A stretch of 11,057 bases of DNA from Deltaproteobacteria bacterium. Lineage in GTDB: Bacteria; Desulfobacterota; JAFDIG01. Within the stretch, counting starts at the first letter, position 1; each line of letters starts with the position of its first letter. The notes beneath the pieces are model-generated. The model was not told where the DNA came from. It searched no databases and worked only from the letters and a program-made list of their open reading frames with translations. The stretch covers positions 1 to 11,057 of the forward strand of contig JAFDIG010000046.1 in the NCBI GenBank assembly GCA_019308145.1, read 5' to 3'. Shown here one piece after another: positions 1 to 6,424 of the stretch. The position numbers and the translations under genes are program-made.

Positions 1-1
1 T

Positions 2-868
2 CCAAGCGCTCTTTGCGGTACTATTGGCTTGAAACCAACTTATGGTCTTGTAAGTCTTAAAGGAATTTTGCCCTTGGCATGGTCACTTGATCATGTTGGT
101 CCAATGTCCATGCACGTTGAGGATATCTTAATCAGTTTAAATATTATTACTGATCGTGATTCTAATGCAATTACTGATTTGAAAAAAGAATTATCTGATT
201 ATAGACTCCACCAAGAAGATGATTTAAAAGGAATAGTCGTTGGTATACCAAACACTTTTTTTTATGAAAATCTTAGAAAAGATATAGAAGAAGTAATTTT
301 AAAAGGTATTAAGAATTTTGAAACCCTTGGAGCAAGTGTACGAGAAGTTGAGATTCCAGGTATAATTGAAGCTGATAGGGCTGCTCATACAGTTTTATTT
401 TCTGAATCAGCTGCAAGTCTTGAAATTCATGTTAGGAATAGACCTCAGGATATGGGAGAAGAGGTCATGGCTAATGTCCGCTTAGGAATGACTATTCCTG
501 CTACTCGTTATATTCAAGCACAGCGAATACGAACTAAACTTGTAACTGAGCTTGCTAAAGTATTTTCTCAAGTGGATTTATTAGTTGTTCCTGGAACAAC
601 AGTAGATGCTCCTTCTATTGAAAGTCAAGAGGTATCAATAAACTCTGAAAAGATACTTGATGTACGTTCTGCTTTAACAAGGTTTACACGTTATTTTAAC
701 ATTGCAGGCAACCCTGTACTATCTATTCCAGTTGGTTTTTCAAGCCAGCATCTTCCTGTGGGTATGCAAGTAATTGGTAGGCCTTTTAATGAAGATACCC
801 TTTTAAGAGCTGGATATCTTTATCAAAAGGCATTTCCTTTGACTCCTTTCATGCCTTCTATTGATTAA
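2..868 (+). CDS. Amidase-signature family enzyme, C-terminal part (5' end outside window)
   Basis: The frame is open from the left edge, and its first residues read PSALCGTIGLKPTYG. This matches the segment just after the Ser-Gly-rich core of amidase-signature enzymes, so 288 residues of the C-terminal part are visible; families of this type usually have about 450-490. The Lys-cisSer-Ser catalytic triad belongs to the missing N-terminal part and cannot be checked. Other family landmarks are SLDHVGPM near the start and, close to the end, NIAGNPVLSIPVGF followed by PVGMQVIGRPFNEDTLL. The wording after KPTYG differs from typical GatA (KPTYGRVSRYG), which favours a stand-alone amidase over the Glu-tRNA(Gln) amidotransferase subunit, but GatA cannot be excluded from this half. 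These enzymes hydrolyse carboxylic amides in the cytoplasm; the substrate is unknown. The apparent TTG start at position 29 is internal to the domain and is not a real start. Confidence 0.88.
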   Translation, partial: PSALCGTIGLKPTYGLVSLKGILPLAWSLDHVGPMSMHVEDILISLNIITDRDSNAITDLKKELSDYRLHQEDDLKGIVVGIPNTFFYENLRKDIEEVILKGIKNFETLGASVREVEIPGIIEADRAAHTVLFSESAASLEIHVRNRPQDMGEEVMANVRLGMTIPATRYIQAQRIRTKLVTELAKVFSQVDLLVVPGTTVDAPSIESQEVSINSEKILDVRSALTRFTRYFNIAGNPVLSIPVGFSSQHLPVGMQVIGRPFNEDTLLRAGYLYQKAFPLTPFMPSID

Positions 869-871
869 ACT

Positions 872-926
872 AACTTTAGATAAGTTTTGATGACGTTAAT
901 CATCTTTATCTTTAATAATAAGATAA
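872..926 (+). terminator. Overlapping short hairpins after the amidase gene, possible weak terminator
   Basis: Three short inverted repeats follow the amidase stop codon: AACTT/AAGTT (872-876 with 882-886), GATGA/TCATC (889-893 with 900-904), and TTATCTT/AAGATAA (906-912 with 920-926, 7-nt loop). An alternative pairing of AGATAA (878-883) with TTATCT (906-911) would enclose the middle hairpin and exclude the other two. A run of six T lies at 937-942, ten bases after the last stem. The stems are A/T-rich and the T-run is not adjacent, so intrinsic termination would be weak. In such AT-rich DNA, chance pairing is a real alternative. Confidence 0.3.
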
Positions 927-960
927 CTTGATTCCCTTTTTTCTCTTAACTTGACATATC

Positions 961-1095
961 CAGATAATTATAATAATTTTTTAATAGATTTGATTTTATT
1001 TATATTTAAGTATGTAAAATCTTTTTTTAGTTTTTTATATTTAAATATTTTATTAAATTATTTTTTTAATCAATAATTTATAAATGGTTAAATAG
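961..1095. other. Extremely AT-rich intergenic tract upstream of xerC
   Basis: Only 12 of these 135 bases are G or C, and positions 1031-1070 contain none. A perfect 12-bp palindrome, ATATTTAAATAT, lies at 1037-1048. No open frame, tRNA or other RNA structure is recognisable. The tract sits where the promoter of the forward operon would be expected. TTGATT (990-995) and TAAAAT (1015-1020) are promoter-like but 19 bp apart. TTGACA (951-956) has no good -10 box at 16-18 bp. Any promoter call here is therefore weak. Confidence 0.45.
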
Positions 1096-2031
1096 ATGAA
1101 AGATGCTCCTGATTTAAAAGAATTTATTCAGCAATTTTTGAATTTCCTAAAGAATGAAAAAAACCATGCAACCAATACTATTATATCTTACAAAAATGAT
1201 CTGTTGCAATTTCATGATTTTTTGCTTAAAGAGTATAATCATCTTACTAAAGGTTCTCCTGATAAAATAGACTACTTGATCATTAGGGCTTTTGTTTCAG
1301 AATTAATGGCATATTATTCAAGAGCTACTGTTGGTAGAAAACTTGCATCTTTGCGGTCCTTTTTTGCTTATTTGTCAAAAAAAGGAATTGTTGCAAAGAA
1401 CCCTGCAAAGATAGTAGCAACACCAAAAAGGGAGAAGAAACTTCCATCTTTTTTAACAGTTGATGAAGCATTTAGATTGATGGAAGTCCCGGATGATGAT
1501 ACAATTCTTTGTTTAAGAGATAAAGCAATTTTGGAGCTTTTTTACTCTTCAGGTTTAAGGTTAAGTGAGTTAGCAAGCTTAAATATAGGAAATATCGATT
1601 TTAATCTTGAGGTGATCAAGGTTGTTGGAAAAGGTTCAAAGGAGCGGATAGTTCCTATGGGTACTAAAGCAATTGAGGCAATAAAGGAATACTTCAAAGA
1701 AAGGAAAAGGAAAGAATCGCTTTTAGCCGATTCTCCACTTTTTATAAATAATAGGGGAGAGAGGATTTCTACTCGTTCTATTGCAAGAATTGTAAAAAAA
1801 TGGGCAAACAAAGCATATCTCTTTAAAAATGTTTCTCCTCATACCTTGAGACATACATTTGCTTCTCATCTTTTGGGAGGAGGGGCTGACTTAAGGACTA
1901 TTCAGGAGTTATTAGGACATGTTTCTCTTTCTACTACTCAAAAATATACACATATATCAATGGAAAATATTATGAAGATATATGATACAGCACATCCAAG
2001 AAGCAAAGGGAAAGGAGAGGAAGTTGATTAA
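1096..2031 (+). CDS. xerC: Tyrosine recombinase XerC
   Basis: This 311-residue protein is a tyrosine site-specific recombinase expected to act with XerD at dif sites to resolve chromosome dimers before cell division. Residues about 7-90 form the N-terminal SAM-like DNA-binding domain (EFIQQFLNFL, NTIISYKNDL). The catalytic domain carries the full set of residues: Arg155 in SGLRLSEL, Lys179 in GKGSKER, His249 and Arg252 in HTLRHTF, His275 in LGH, and the nucleophile Tyr284 in QKYTH. Their spacing equals that of E. coli XerD (R148, K172, H244, R247, H270, Y279). XerC is preferred over XerD because the gene directly precedes hslV-hslU, as codV precedes clpQ-clpY in Bacillus. The ATG at 1096 has no clear Shine-Dalgarno sequence. 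An ATG at 1084 is followed at once by a stop in its own frame. The last 8 bp overlap the start of hslV. Confidence 0.93.
   Translation: MKDAPDLKEFIQQFLNFLKNEKNHATNTIISYKNDLLQFHDFLLKEYNHLTKGSPDKIDYLIIRAFVSELMAYYSRATVGRKLASLRSFFAYLSKKGIVAKNPAKIVATPKREKKLPSFLTVDEAFRLMEVPDDDTILCLRDKAILELFYSSGLRLSELASLNIGNIDFNLEVIKVVGKGSKERIVPMGTKAIEAIKEYFKERKRKESLLADSPLFINNRGERISTRSIARIVKKWANKAYLFKNVSPHTLRHTFASHLLGGGADLRTIQELLGHVSLSTTQKYTHISMENIMKIYDTAHPRSKGKGEEVD
2012..2017 (+). promoter_or_regulatory. Shine-Dalgarno sequence that sets the TTG start of hslV
   Basis: AAGGAG lies inside the 3' end of xerC, six bases before the TTG at 2024. This is near-ideal spacing and is the strongest ribosome binding site in the forward operon. 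It decides in favour of TTG at 2024 over the in-frame ATG at 1982, which lacks such a site and would add an N-terminal extension before the catalytic threonine. Confidence 0.8.
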
Positions 2032-2566
2032 AGGAACAACTATTTTATGTGTTAAAAGAGATGGCGTTGCTGTGATGGCCGGTGATGGTCAGGTTACCTT
2101 GGAAAATATTGTATTAAAGGAGAAGGCAAAAAAGATAAGAAAATTATATAATGATCAGGTATTAGCAGGTTTTGCAGGTGCAACAGCAGATGCTTTTACC
2201 TTATTTGAAAGGTTTGAACAAAAGCTTGAGAAATTTCATGGAAACATTACCCGTGCTTCGGTTGAGCTTGCAAAGGAGTGGCGGACTGATCGGATGTTAC
2301 GAAGGCTTGAAGCTCTTATGATAGTATCTGATGGCGAAAAAAGCTTTTTATTGTCTGGGAATGGTGATATCATGGAGCCTGATGAAGGTATTATTGCTAT
2401 TGGTTCAGGCGGTGCTTATGCTTTAGCTGCTGCAAGAGCACTTTTTCGCTATTCTAACCTTGATATAGAGGATATAGTGATTAAATCTATGGAGATAGCG
2501 TCACAAATCTGTATTTATACCAATAAAGAGATCATTATTGAGAGGGTTACAAAGAAAAATGATTGA
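2024..2566 (+). CDS. hslV: ATP-dependent protease peptidase subunit HslV
   Basis: HslV forms the double-hexamer proteolytic core of the HslUV (ClpYQ) protease in the cytoplasm. With the TTG start the product has 180 residues (E. coli 176) and begins M-I-K-G before the catalytic threonine in GTTIL, so a four-residue leader must be removed to free Thr1. Counting from that threonine, Asp17 (AGDGQ), Lys33 (AKKIR) and Ser124 (IGSGG) fall at the canonical active-site positions of this N-terminal nucleophile family. Other family motifs are AGFAGATADAFTLFE, ELAKEWRTDRMLR and ICIYTN near the end. The start is chosen from the strong Shine-Dalgarno sequence and family N-termini; an in-frame ATG at 1982 is less likely. 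The gene overlaps xerC by 8 bp upstream and hslU by 8 bp downstream, which suggests translational coupling and matched amounts of the two subunits. Confidence 0.96.
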   Translation: MIKGTTILCVKRDGVAVMAGDGQVTLENIVLKEKAKKIRKLYNDQVLAGFAGATADAFTLFERFEQKLEKFHGNITRASVELAKEWRTDRMLRRLEALMIVSDGEKSFLLSGNGDIMEPDEGIIAIGSGGAYALAAARALFRYSNLDIEDIVIKSMEIASQICIYTNKEIIIERVTKKND

Positions 2567-3962
2567 AGATTTAATGCAAAGAGAGTTAACTCCAAAGGAG
2601 ATTGTTGCTGAGCTTGATAAATATATAATTGGGCAGGACGAGGCAAAAAAAGCAGTTGCTGTTGCCCTTAGAAACCGATGGAGAAGACAGCAGATTCCAG
2701 AGGAGTTAAGGGATGAGATAGCACCAAAAAATATTATAATGATTGGCCCTACTGGGGTTGGTAAAACCGAAATTGCAAGAAGGTTGGCGAGGCTTGCACA
2801 TGCCCCATTTTTAAAGGTTGAGGCAACAAAATATACTGAAGTGGGATATGTAGGCCGTGATGTGGAATCCATGATAAGGGACCTTACTGATTTAGCAGTC
2901 AATATGGTAAAAAAGGAGGAATCTGAAAAGGTTAAGAATAAGGCAAAAGAGCGTGCTGAAGAAAGGCTTCTGGATTTACTGCTTCCCTCCCCATCAAGAA
3001 AAGAGAGAAGAGAGATTAGAGGAACAGGAACAAACAATGCAAAGGTTGCACATGATCAGTCAATTCCTTTGCCTGGCCCAAGTGAATCCACAAGAGAAAA
3101 GTTCAGGAAAATGCTAAGGGAAGGAAAACTTGATAACCGAATAATAGAGATTGAAGTGGAGGAGAAGAATATTCCAATGGTGGAGATCTTTTCTGGTGCA
3201 GGTGTTGAGGAGATGGATATAAATATAAAGGATATGCTCGGTTCTTTTTTCCCTAAAAGAAGTAAAAGACAGAAGGTAACAGTTAAAGAAGCTCGTGAAA
3301 TATTGACTTTAGATGAAACCCAGAAATTGATTGATATGGATAAGGTAACAGAAATGGCAAGAATGAAAGTAGAGCAATCAGGTATTGTATTTATTGATGA
3401 GCTTGATAAGGTTGCTGGCAAACCTTCTGAACATGGTCCTGATGTTTCACGAGAAGGTGTTCAAAGGGATATCCTTCCTATTGTTGAAGGAACAACAGTA
3501 AATACAAAATATGGAATGGTAAAAACAGATCATATACTCTTCATTGCAGCTGGAGCATTTCATATATCCAAACCATCTGATTTGATACCAGAATTGCAAG
3601 GTCGTTTTCCAATAAGGGTAGAGCTTAGTTCTTTAGGAAGGGAAGAATTTATAAGGATACTCAAAGAACCTCAAAATGCGCTTATAAAGCAGTATATTGC
3701 TCTTATGGCTACTGAAGGGGTTACTATACATTTTGAAGATGAAGCAGTGGAAGAAATAGCTGAGACAGCTGTGCTTATAAATGATAGGATGGAAAATATA
3801 GGGGCTAGACGTCTTCACACCATTATGGAAAAACTTTTAGAAGAGATTTCTTTTAATGCTCCAGATCTTAAAGGACAGAAGATAACTATAACCCGTGATT
3901 ATGTTAAAGAGAGATTATCTCATTTTATAAAAGATGAAGATTTAAGTCGTTATATCCTTTAG
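2559..3962 (+). CDS. hslU: ATP-dependent protease ATPase subunit HslU
   Basis: HslU is the AAA+ hexameric unfoldase that feeds substrates into HslV. The 467 residues show Walker A GPTGVGKT (63-70), the pore loop GYVG (96-99), Walker B with Asp280-Glu281 in FIDELDK, the arginine finger Arg349 in LQGRFP, and sensor-2 Arg417 in IGARRLH. The C-terminal DLSRYIL matches the conserved tail that docks into HslV and activates it. Relative to known E. coli residues (K63, E257, R325, R393; 443 aa), the offset rises from +6 at Walker A to +24 at Walker B and stays there. About 18 extra residues therefore sit in the intermediate (I) domain, roughly residues 110-250, a region rich in charged and Ser/Pro residues. 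The ATG at 2559 overlaps the hslV stop codon by 8 bp; a GAGAGGG at 2540-2546 is 12 bases upstream. TTG at 2538 or ATG at 2574 remain possible starts. Confidence 0.96.
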   Translation: MIEDLMQRELTPKEIVAELDKYIIGQDEAKKAVAVALRNRWRRQQIPEELRDEIAPKNIIMIGPTGVGKTEIARRLARLAHAPFLKVEATKYTEVGYVGRDVESMIRDLTDLAVNMVKKEESEKVKNKAKERAEERLLDLLLPSPSRKERREIRGTGTNNAKVAHDQSIPLPGPSESTREKFRKMLREGKLDNRIIEIEVEEKNIPMVEIFSGAGVEEMDINIKDMLGSFFPKRSKRQKVTVKEAREILTLDETQKLIDMDKVTEMARMKVEQSGIVFIDELDKVAGKPSEHGPDVSREGVQRDILPIVEGTTVNTKYGMVKTDHILFIAAGAFHISKPSDLIPELQGRFPIRVELSSLGREEFIRILKEPQNALIKQYIALMATEGVTIHFEDEAVEEIAETAVLINDRMENIGARRLHTIMEKLLEEISFNAPDLKGQKITITRDYVKERLSHFIKDEDLSRYIL

Positions 3963-4016
3963 ATAATTCCAATTATTTATAAAAGTGATTAATTTTACAA
4001 GAGAGGAAAATTCCTA

Positions 4017-4910
4017 ATGGAAGAGTGGATTGACAAAGCTAATATTCTAATAGAAGCCCTTCCATATATAAGGGAATTTAATGATAAGATATTTGTGATA
4101 AAGTATGGCGGTCATGCCATGATAGATGAAGGGCTTAAAAACTCTTTCGCTCAGGATATAGTCTTAATGAAATATGTGGGATTTCATCCTGTTGTTGTTC
4201 ATGGTGGAGGTCCACAAATAGGTGAAATGTTGGAAAAAGTTGGTAAAACTACAGAATTTGTTCAGGGAATGCGTGTTACAGATGAAGAGACAATAGATAT
4301 TGTTGAAATGGTTTTAGCTGGAAAGTTAAATAAAGAGATTGTTGCATTAATAAACAAGACAGGCGGTAGGGCTGTTGGGCTTTCTGGAAAAGATGGTGGG
4401 TTAATCAAGGCAAAGAAGTTGATATTATCAGATTCTGTAAGTAATCAGGAAAAGCCACCAGAGATTATTGATCTTGGCCTTGTTGGGGAAGTTGAATATA
4501 TAAATACAGATATCATTTATGCTTTAATTCGAAATCAGTTTATTCCTGTAGTTGCACCAGTGGGAGTTGGAAAAAATGGGGAGACGTATAATATCAATGC
4601 TGATCTTGTTGCTGGAAAACTTTCTGGTGCTTTAAAAGCAGAAAAGCTTATACTTTTAACGGATGTTGAAGGTGTAAAAGATGATAAAGGCAATTTAATA
4701 TCACAAATGGATATAGAACAAGCAAAAGATTATATTCAAATGGGAATCATAAAAGGTGGAATGATTCCTAAATTGATTTGTTGCCTTGATGCCTTAAAGG
4801 ATGGGGTAAAAAAGAGTCATATTATTGATGGCAGGATAAAACATGCTGTGCTACTTGAAATGTTTACCAAACAGGGAATAGGCACAGAGGTTTATAGGGG
4901 AGAGATATGA
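4017..4910 (+). CDS. argB: Acetylglutamate kinase ArgB
   Basis: ArgB phosphorylates N-acetyl-L-glutamate with ATP, the second step of the acetylated route to ornithine and arginine, in the cytoplasm. The 297-residue protein has the amino-acid-kinase features KYGGHAM (from Lys29), the substrate loop GGGPQ (63-67), NINAD (192-196), LLTDVEGV (213-220) and GGMIPK (247-252). It also has an N-terminal helix of about 25 residues (ILIEALPYIREF) before the first strand, and a C-terminal segment with IDGR, His276, Glu281 and GIGT (287-290). These features are characteristic of hexameric enzymes inhibited by arginine; the short E. coli type lacks the N-terminal helix. Arginine feedback inhibition is therefore inferred. 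GAGAGG (4001-4006) lies ten bases before the ATG. The gene follows hslU after 54 bp and overlaps argD at ATGA. Confidence 0.96.
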   Translation: MEEWIDKANILIEALPYIREFNDKIFVIKYGGHAMIDEGLKNSFAQDIVLMKYVGFHPVVVHGGGPQIGEMLEKVGKTTEFVQGMRVTDEETIDIVEMVLAGKLNKEIVALINKTGGRAVGLSGKDGGLIKAKKLILSDSVSNQEKPPEIIDLGLVGEVEYINTDIIYALIRNQFIPVVAPVGVGKNGETYNINADLVAGKLSGALKAEKLILLTDVEGVKDDKGNLISQMDIEQAKDYIQMGIIKGGMIPKLICCLDALKDGVKKSHIIDGRIKHAVLLEMFTKQGIGTEVYRGEI

Positions 4911-6097
4911 CAAATCAAGAATGGATTGAAAGAGGTGAAAAGGTTTTAGCACCTACATATAAAAGGTTTCCAGTTGCCTTTGTGGAAGGTAAGGGCCAAT
5001 ATCTATGGGATGCAAATGGCAATAAATATACAGATTTTCTTGCAGGTATTGCTGTCTGTAATTTAGGGCATTCACACCCAAAATTGGTTGAAGCAATAGT
5101 CAATCAAGCAAAAAAATTAATACATGTATCTAATTTTTTTAATATCCCTCCACAAGTTGAGCTTGCTGAACTTATATGCAAAAACTCCTTTGGGGAAAAG
5201 GTATTTTTTTGTAATAGCGGGGCTGAAGCAAATGAGGCCGCAATAAAATTGGCAAGGATGTATGGGAAAAAATACCTTGGGAAAGAAAAGATAGAAATTA
5301 TTACTATGCTTAACTCCTTTCATGGCCGCACATTAGCCACTGTAACAGCAACAGGTCAGGAAAAATTTCATAAAGGGTTTGAGCCTTTAGTTGAAGGTTT
5401 TGTTTATGTTCCTTTTAATGATATCAAATCAGTTGAAAACCAAATAAGCGACCATACATTAGCTATTATGGTTGAGCCAATTCAAGGAGAAGGTGGGGTA
5501 AATGTACCATCTGAAAATTATCTAAAGGATTTAAGAAGACTTTGTGATGAAAATGATATAATTCTTATTTTTGATGAAGTTCAAGTAGGTATGGGAAGAA
5601 CGGGCAAAATATTTGCTTATAAATGGTGGGATGTAGAGCCAGATATTATGACCTTAGCAAAATCCCTTGCTGGTGGTGTTCCTATAGGTGCTATGGTAAC
5701 AACTTCTAAATTTGCAAAAGCTTTTGAACCAGGCACGCATGCATCCACATTTGGAGGGAATCCGCTTGCTACCGCGGCGGGGGTTGCTACGTTTAATATA
5801 ATATTTGAAGAGGGTCTGCTTACTCATTGCTTTGAAATAGGAGATTATTTTAAAAGACGTCTTTACTACCTAAAGGATAAATTTTCCTTTATAAAGGATG
5901 TGAGAGGTAAAGGGCTAATACTTGCTATGGAGTTAGATGTTTCATGTGTTGATATAGTAACAAAAGCACTTGAGAAGGGATTTTTAGTTAACTGCACAAT
6001 GGATAAGGTTTTAAGATTTTTACCTCCTTTAATTATACAAAAGGATGATATTGATAATTTAGTTAATTGTTTAGAGGATATCTTTAAAAAGATTTAG
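4907..6097 (+). CDS. argD: Acetylornithine aminotransferase ArgD
   Basis: ArgD is a class III pyridoxal-phosphate aminotransferase that converts N-acetylglutamate semialdehyde to N-acetylornithine using glutamate. In many bacteria it also serves lysine synthesis as succinyl-diaminopimelate aminotransferase. The 396-residue length is typical. Visible motifs are the phosphate-binding NSGAEANE (103-110), SFHGRT (137-142), EPIQGEGG (190-197), the cofactor-ring Asp223 in FDEVQ, the Schiff-base Lys252 in LAKSLAGG, HASTFGGNP (278-286), and Arg370 in LRFLPPL. A small oddity is DEVQVG where DEVQTG is usual; the catalytic residues are unaffected. The start is well supported by AGGGGAGAG (4896-4904) just upstream and by the 4-bp ATGA overlap with argB, which implies translational coupling. 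No argF follows, so the remaining arginine genes must be elsewhere. Confidence 0.94.
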   Translation: MTNQEWIERGEKVLAPTYKRFPVAFVEGKGQYLWDANGNKYTDFLAGIAVCNLGHSHPKLVEAIVNQAKKLIHVSNFFNIPPQVELAELICKNSFGEKVFFCNSGAEANEAAIKLARMYGKKYLGKEKIEIITMLNSFHGRTLATVTATGQEKFHKGFEPLVEGFVYVPFNDIKSVENQISDHTLAIMVEPIQGEGGVNVPSENYLKDLRRLCDENDIILIFDEVQVGMGRTGKIFAYKWWDVEPDIMTLAKSLAGGVPIGAMVTTSKFAKAFEPGTHASTFGGNPLATAAGVATFNIIFEEGLLTHCFEIGDYFKRRLYYLKDKFSFIKDVRGKGLILAMELDVSCVDIVTKALEKGFLVNCTMDKVLRFLPPLIIQKDDIDNLVNCLEDIFKKI

Positions 6098-6136
6098 ATA
6101 ATTTTTTAATGAATATTTTGTCTTGTTAGAAAAATC

Positions 6137-6424
6137 ATGGCTTTTTATTGTTATAAGTGTGGTGAGGAGCTCTATTTAGGTGAAAGGGTTGGCAGGCAGG
6201 AGACATGCCCAAAATGCTCTGCCTATTTACGTTGTTGCAAGAATTGTGAATTTTTTGATCCTTTAGCTTCAAATCATTGTAGGGAGCCACAAAGTGAACC
6301 AGTAACAGATCCTGAAATGGCAAATTTTTGTGATTTCTTTAAATTTAAGAAGGGAAAAGCCCAAAGTTTGGATGATAAGAAAGCAAAAGCTAAAGAAGCT
6401 TGGGAGGCCCTCTTTAAGAAATAG
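6137..6424 (+). CDS. Small cysteine-rich, zinc-ribbon-like protein of unknown function
   Basis: This 95-residue protein has nine cysteines, at 5, 8, 24, 27, 33, 34, 37, 48 and 65. CYKC and CPKC form a classical four-Cys zinc-ribbon pair, and CCKNC plus two later cysteines (NHCREP, NFCDFF) could bind a second metal. The tail from about residue 70 is Lys/Ala/Glu-rich and probably a charged helix. There is no signal peptide or membrane segment, so it is likely cytoplasmic. I recall similar conserved small proteins in deltaproteobacteria (CxxC, CPxC, a CRNC-like motif, CREP, NFCDxF), none with a function I can name. It starts 39 bp after argD on the same strand and may be the last gene of that operon. 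The ATG at 6137 lacks a clear Shine-Dalgarno sequence but is the only usual start codon before an in-frame stop at 6110. Its 3' end overlaps the convergent uvrC by 11 bp. Confidence 0.82.
   Translation: MAFYCYKCGEELYLGERVGRQETCPKCSAYLRCCKNCEFFDPLASNHCREPQSEPVTDPEMANFCDFFKFKKGKAQSLDDKKAKAKEAWEALFKK

Noticed and set aside
924..954. Direct repeat TAACTTGA at 924-931 and 947-954
   Set aside because: Only two 8-bp copies in strongly AT-rich DNA, with no further copy nearby; chance is the simplest explanation.
951..979. TTGACA (951-956) followed by TATAAT (969-974) upstream of xerC
   Set aside because: The boxes are only 12 bp apart, too close for a sigma-70 promoter, and the hexamers at 16-18 bp are poor matches.
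1982..2023. Longer N-terminus for HslV from the ATG at 1982
   Set aside because: It adds 14 residues ahead of the leader, lies deep in xerC without a good ribbon of purines, and does not resemble family N-termini; TTG at 2024 has a strong, well-spaced ribosome binding site.
2501..3421. Antisense open frames opposite hslU (for example 2501-3037 and 3056-3421, minus strand)
   Set aside because: They mirror the codon pattern of hslU, have no family-like features, and lie wholly or mostly within a confidently assigned gene.
6109..6129. Six-codon mini-frame (ATG to TAG) between argD and the small cysteine-rich gene
   Set aside because: Too short to support, without a Shine-Dalgarno sequence or attenuator hairpin; expected by chance.
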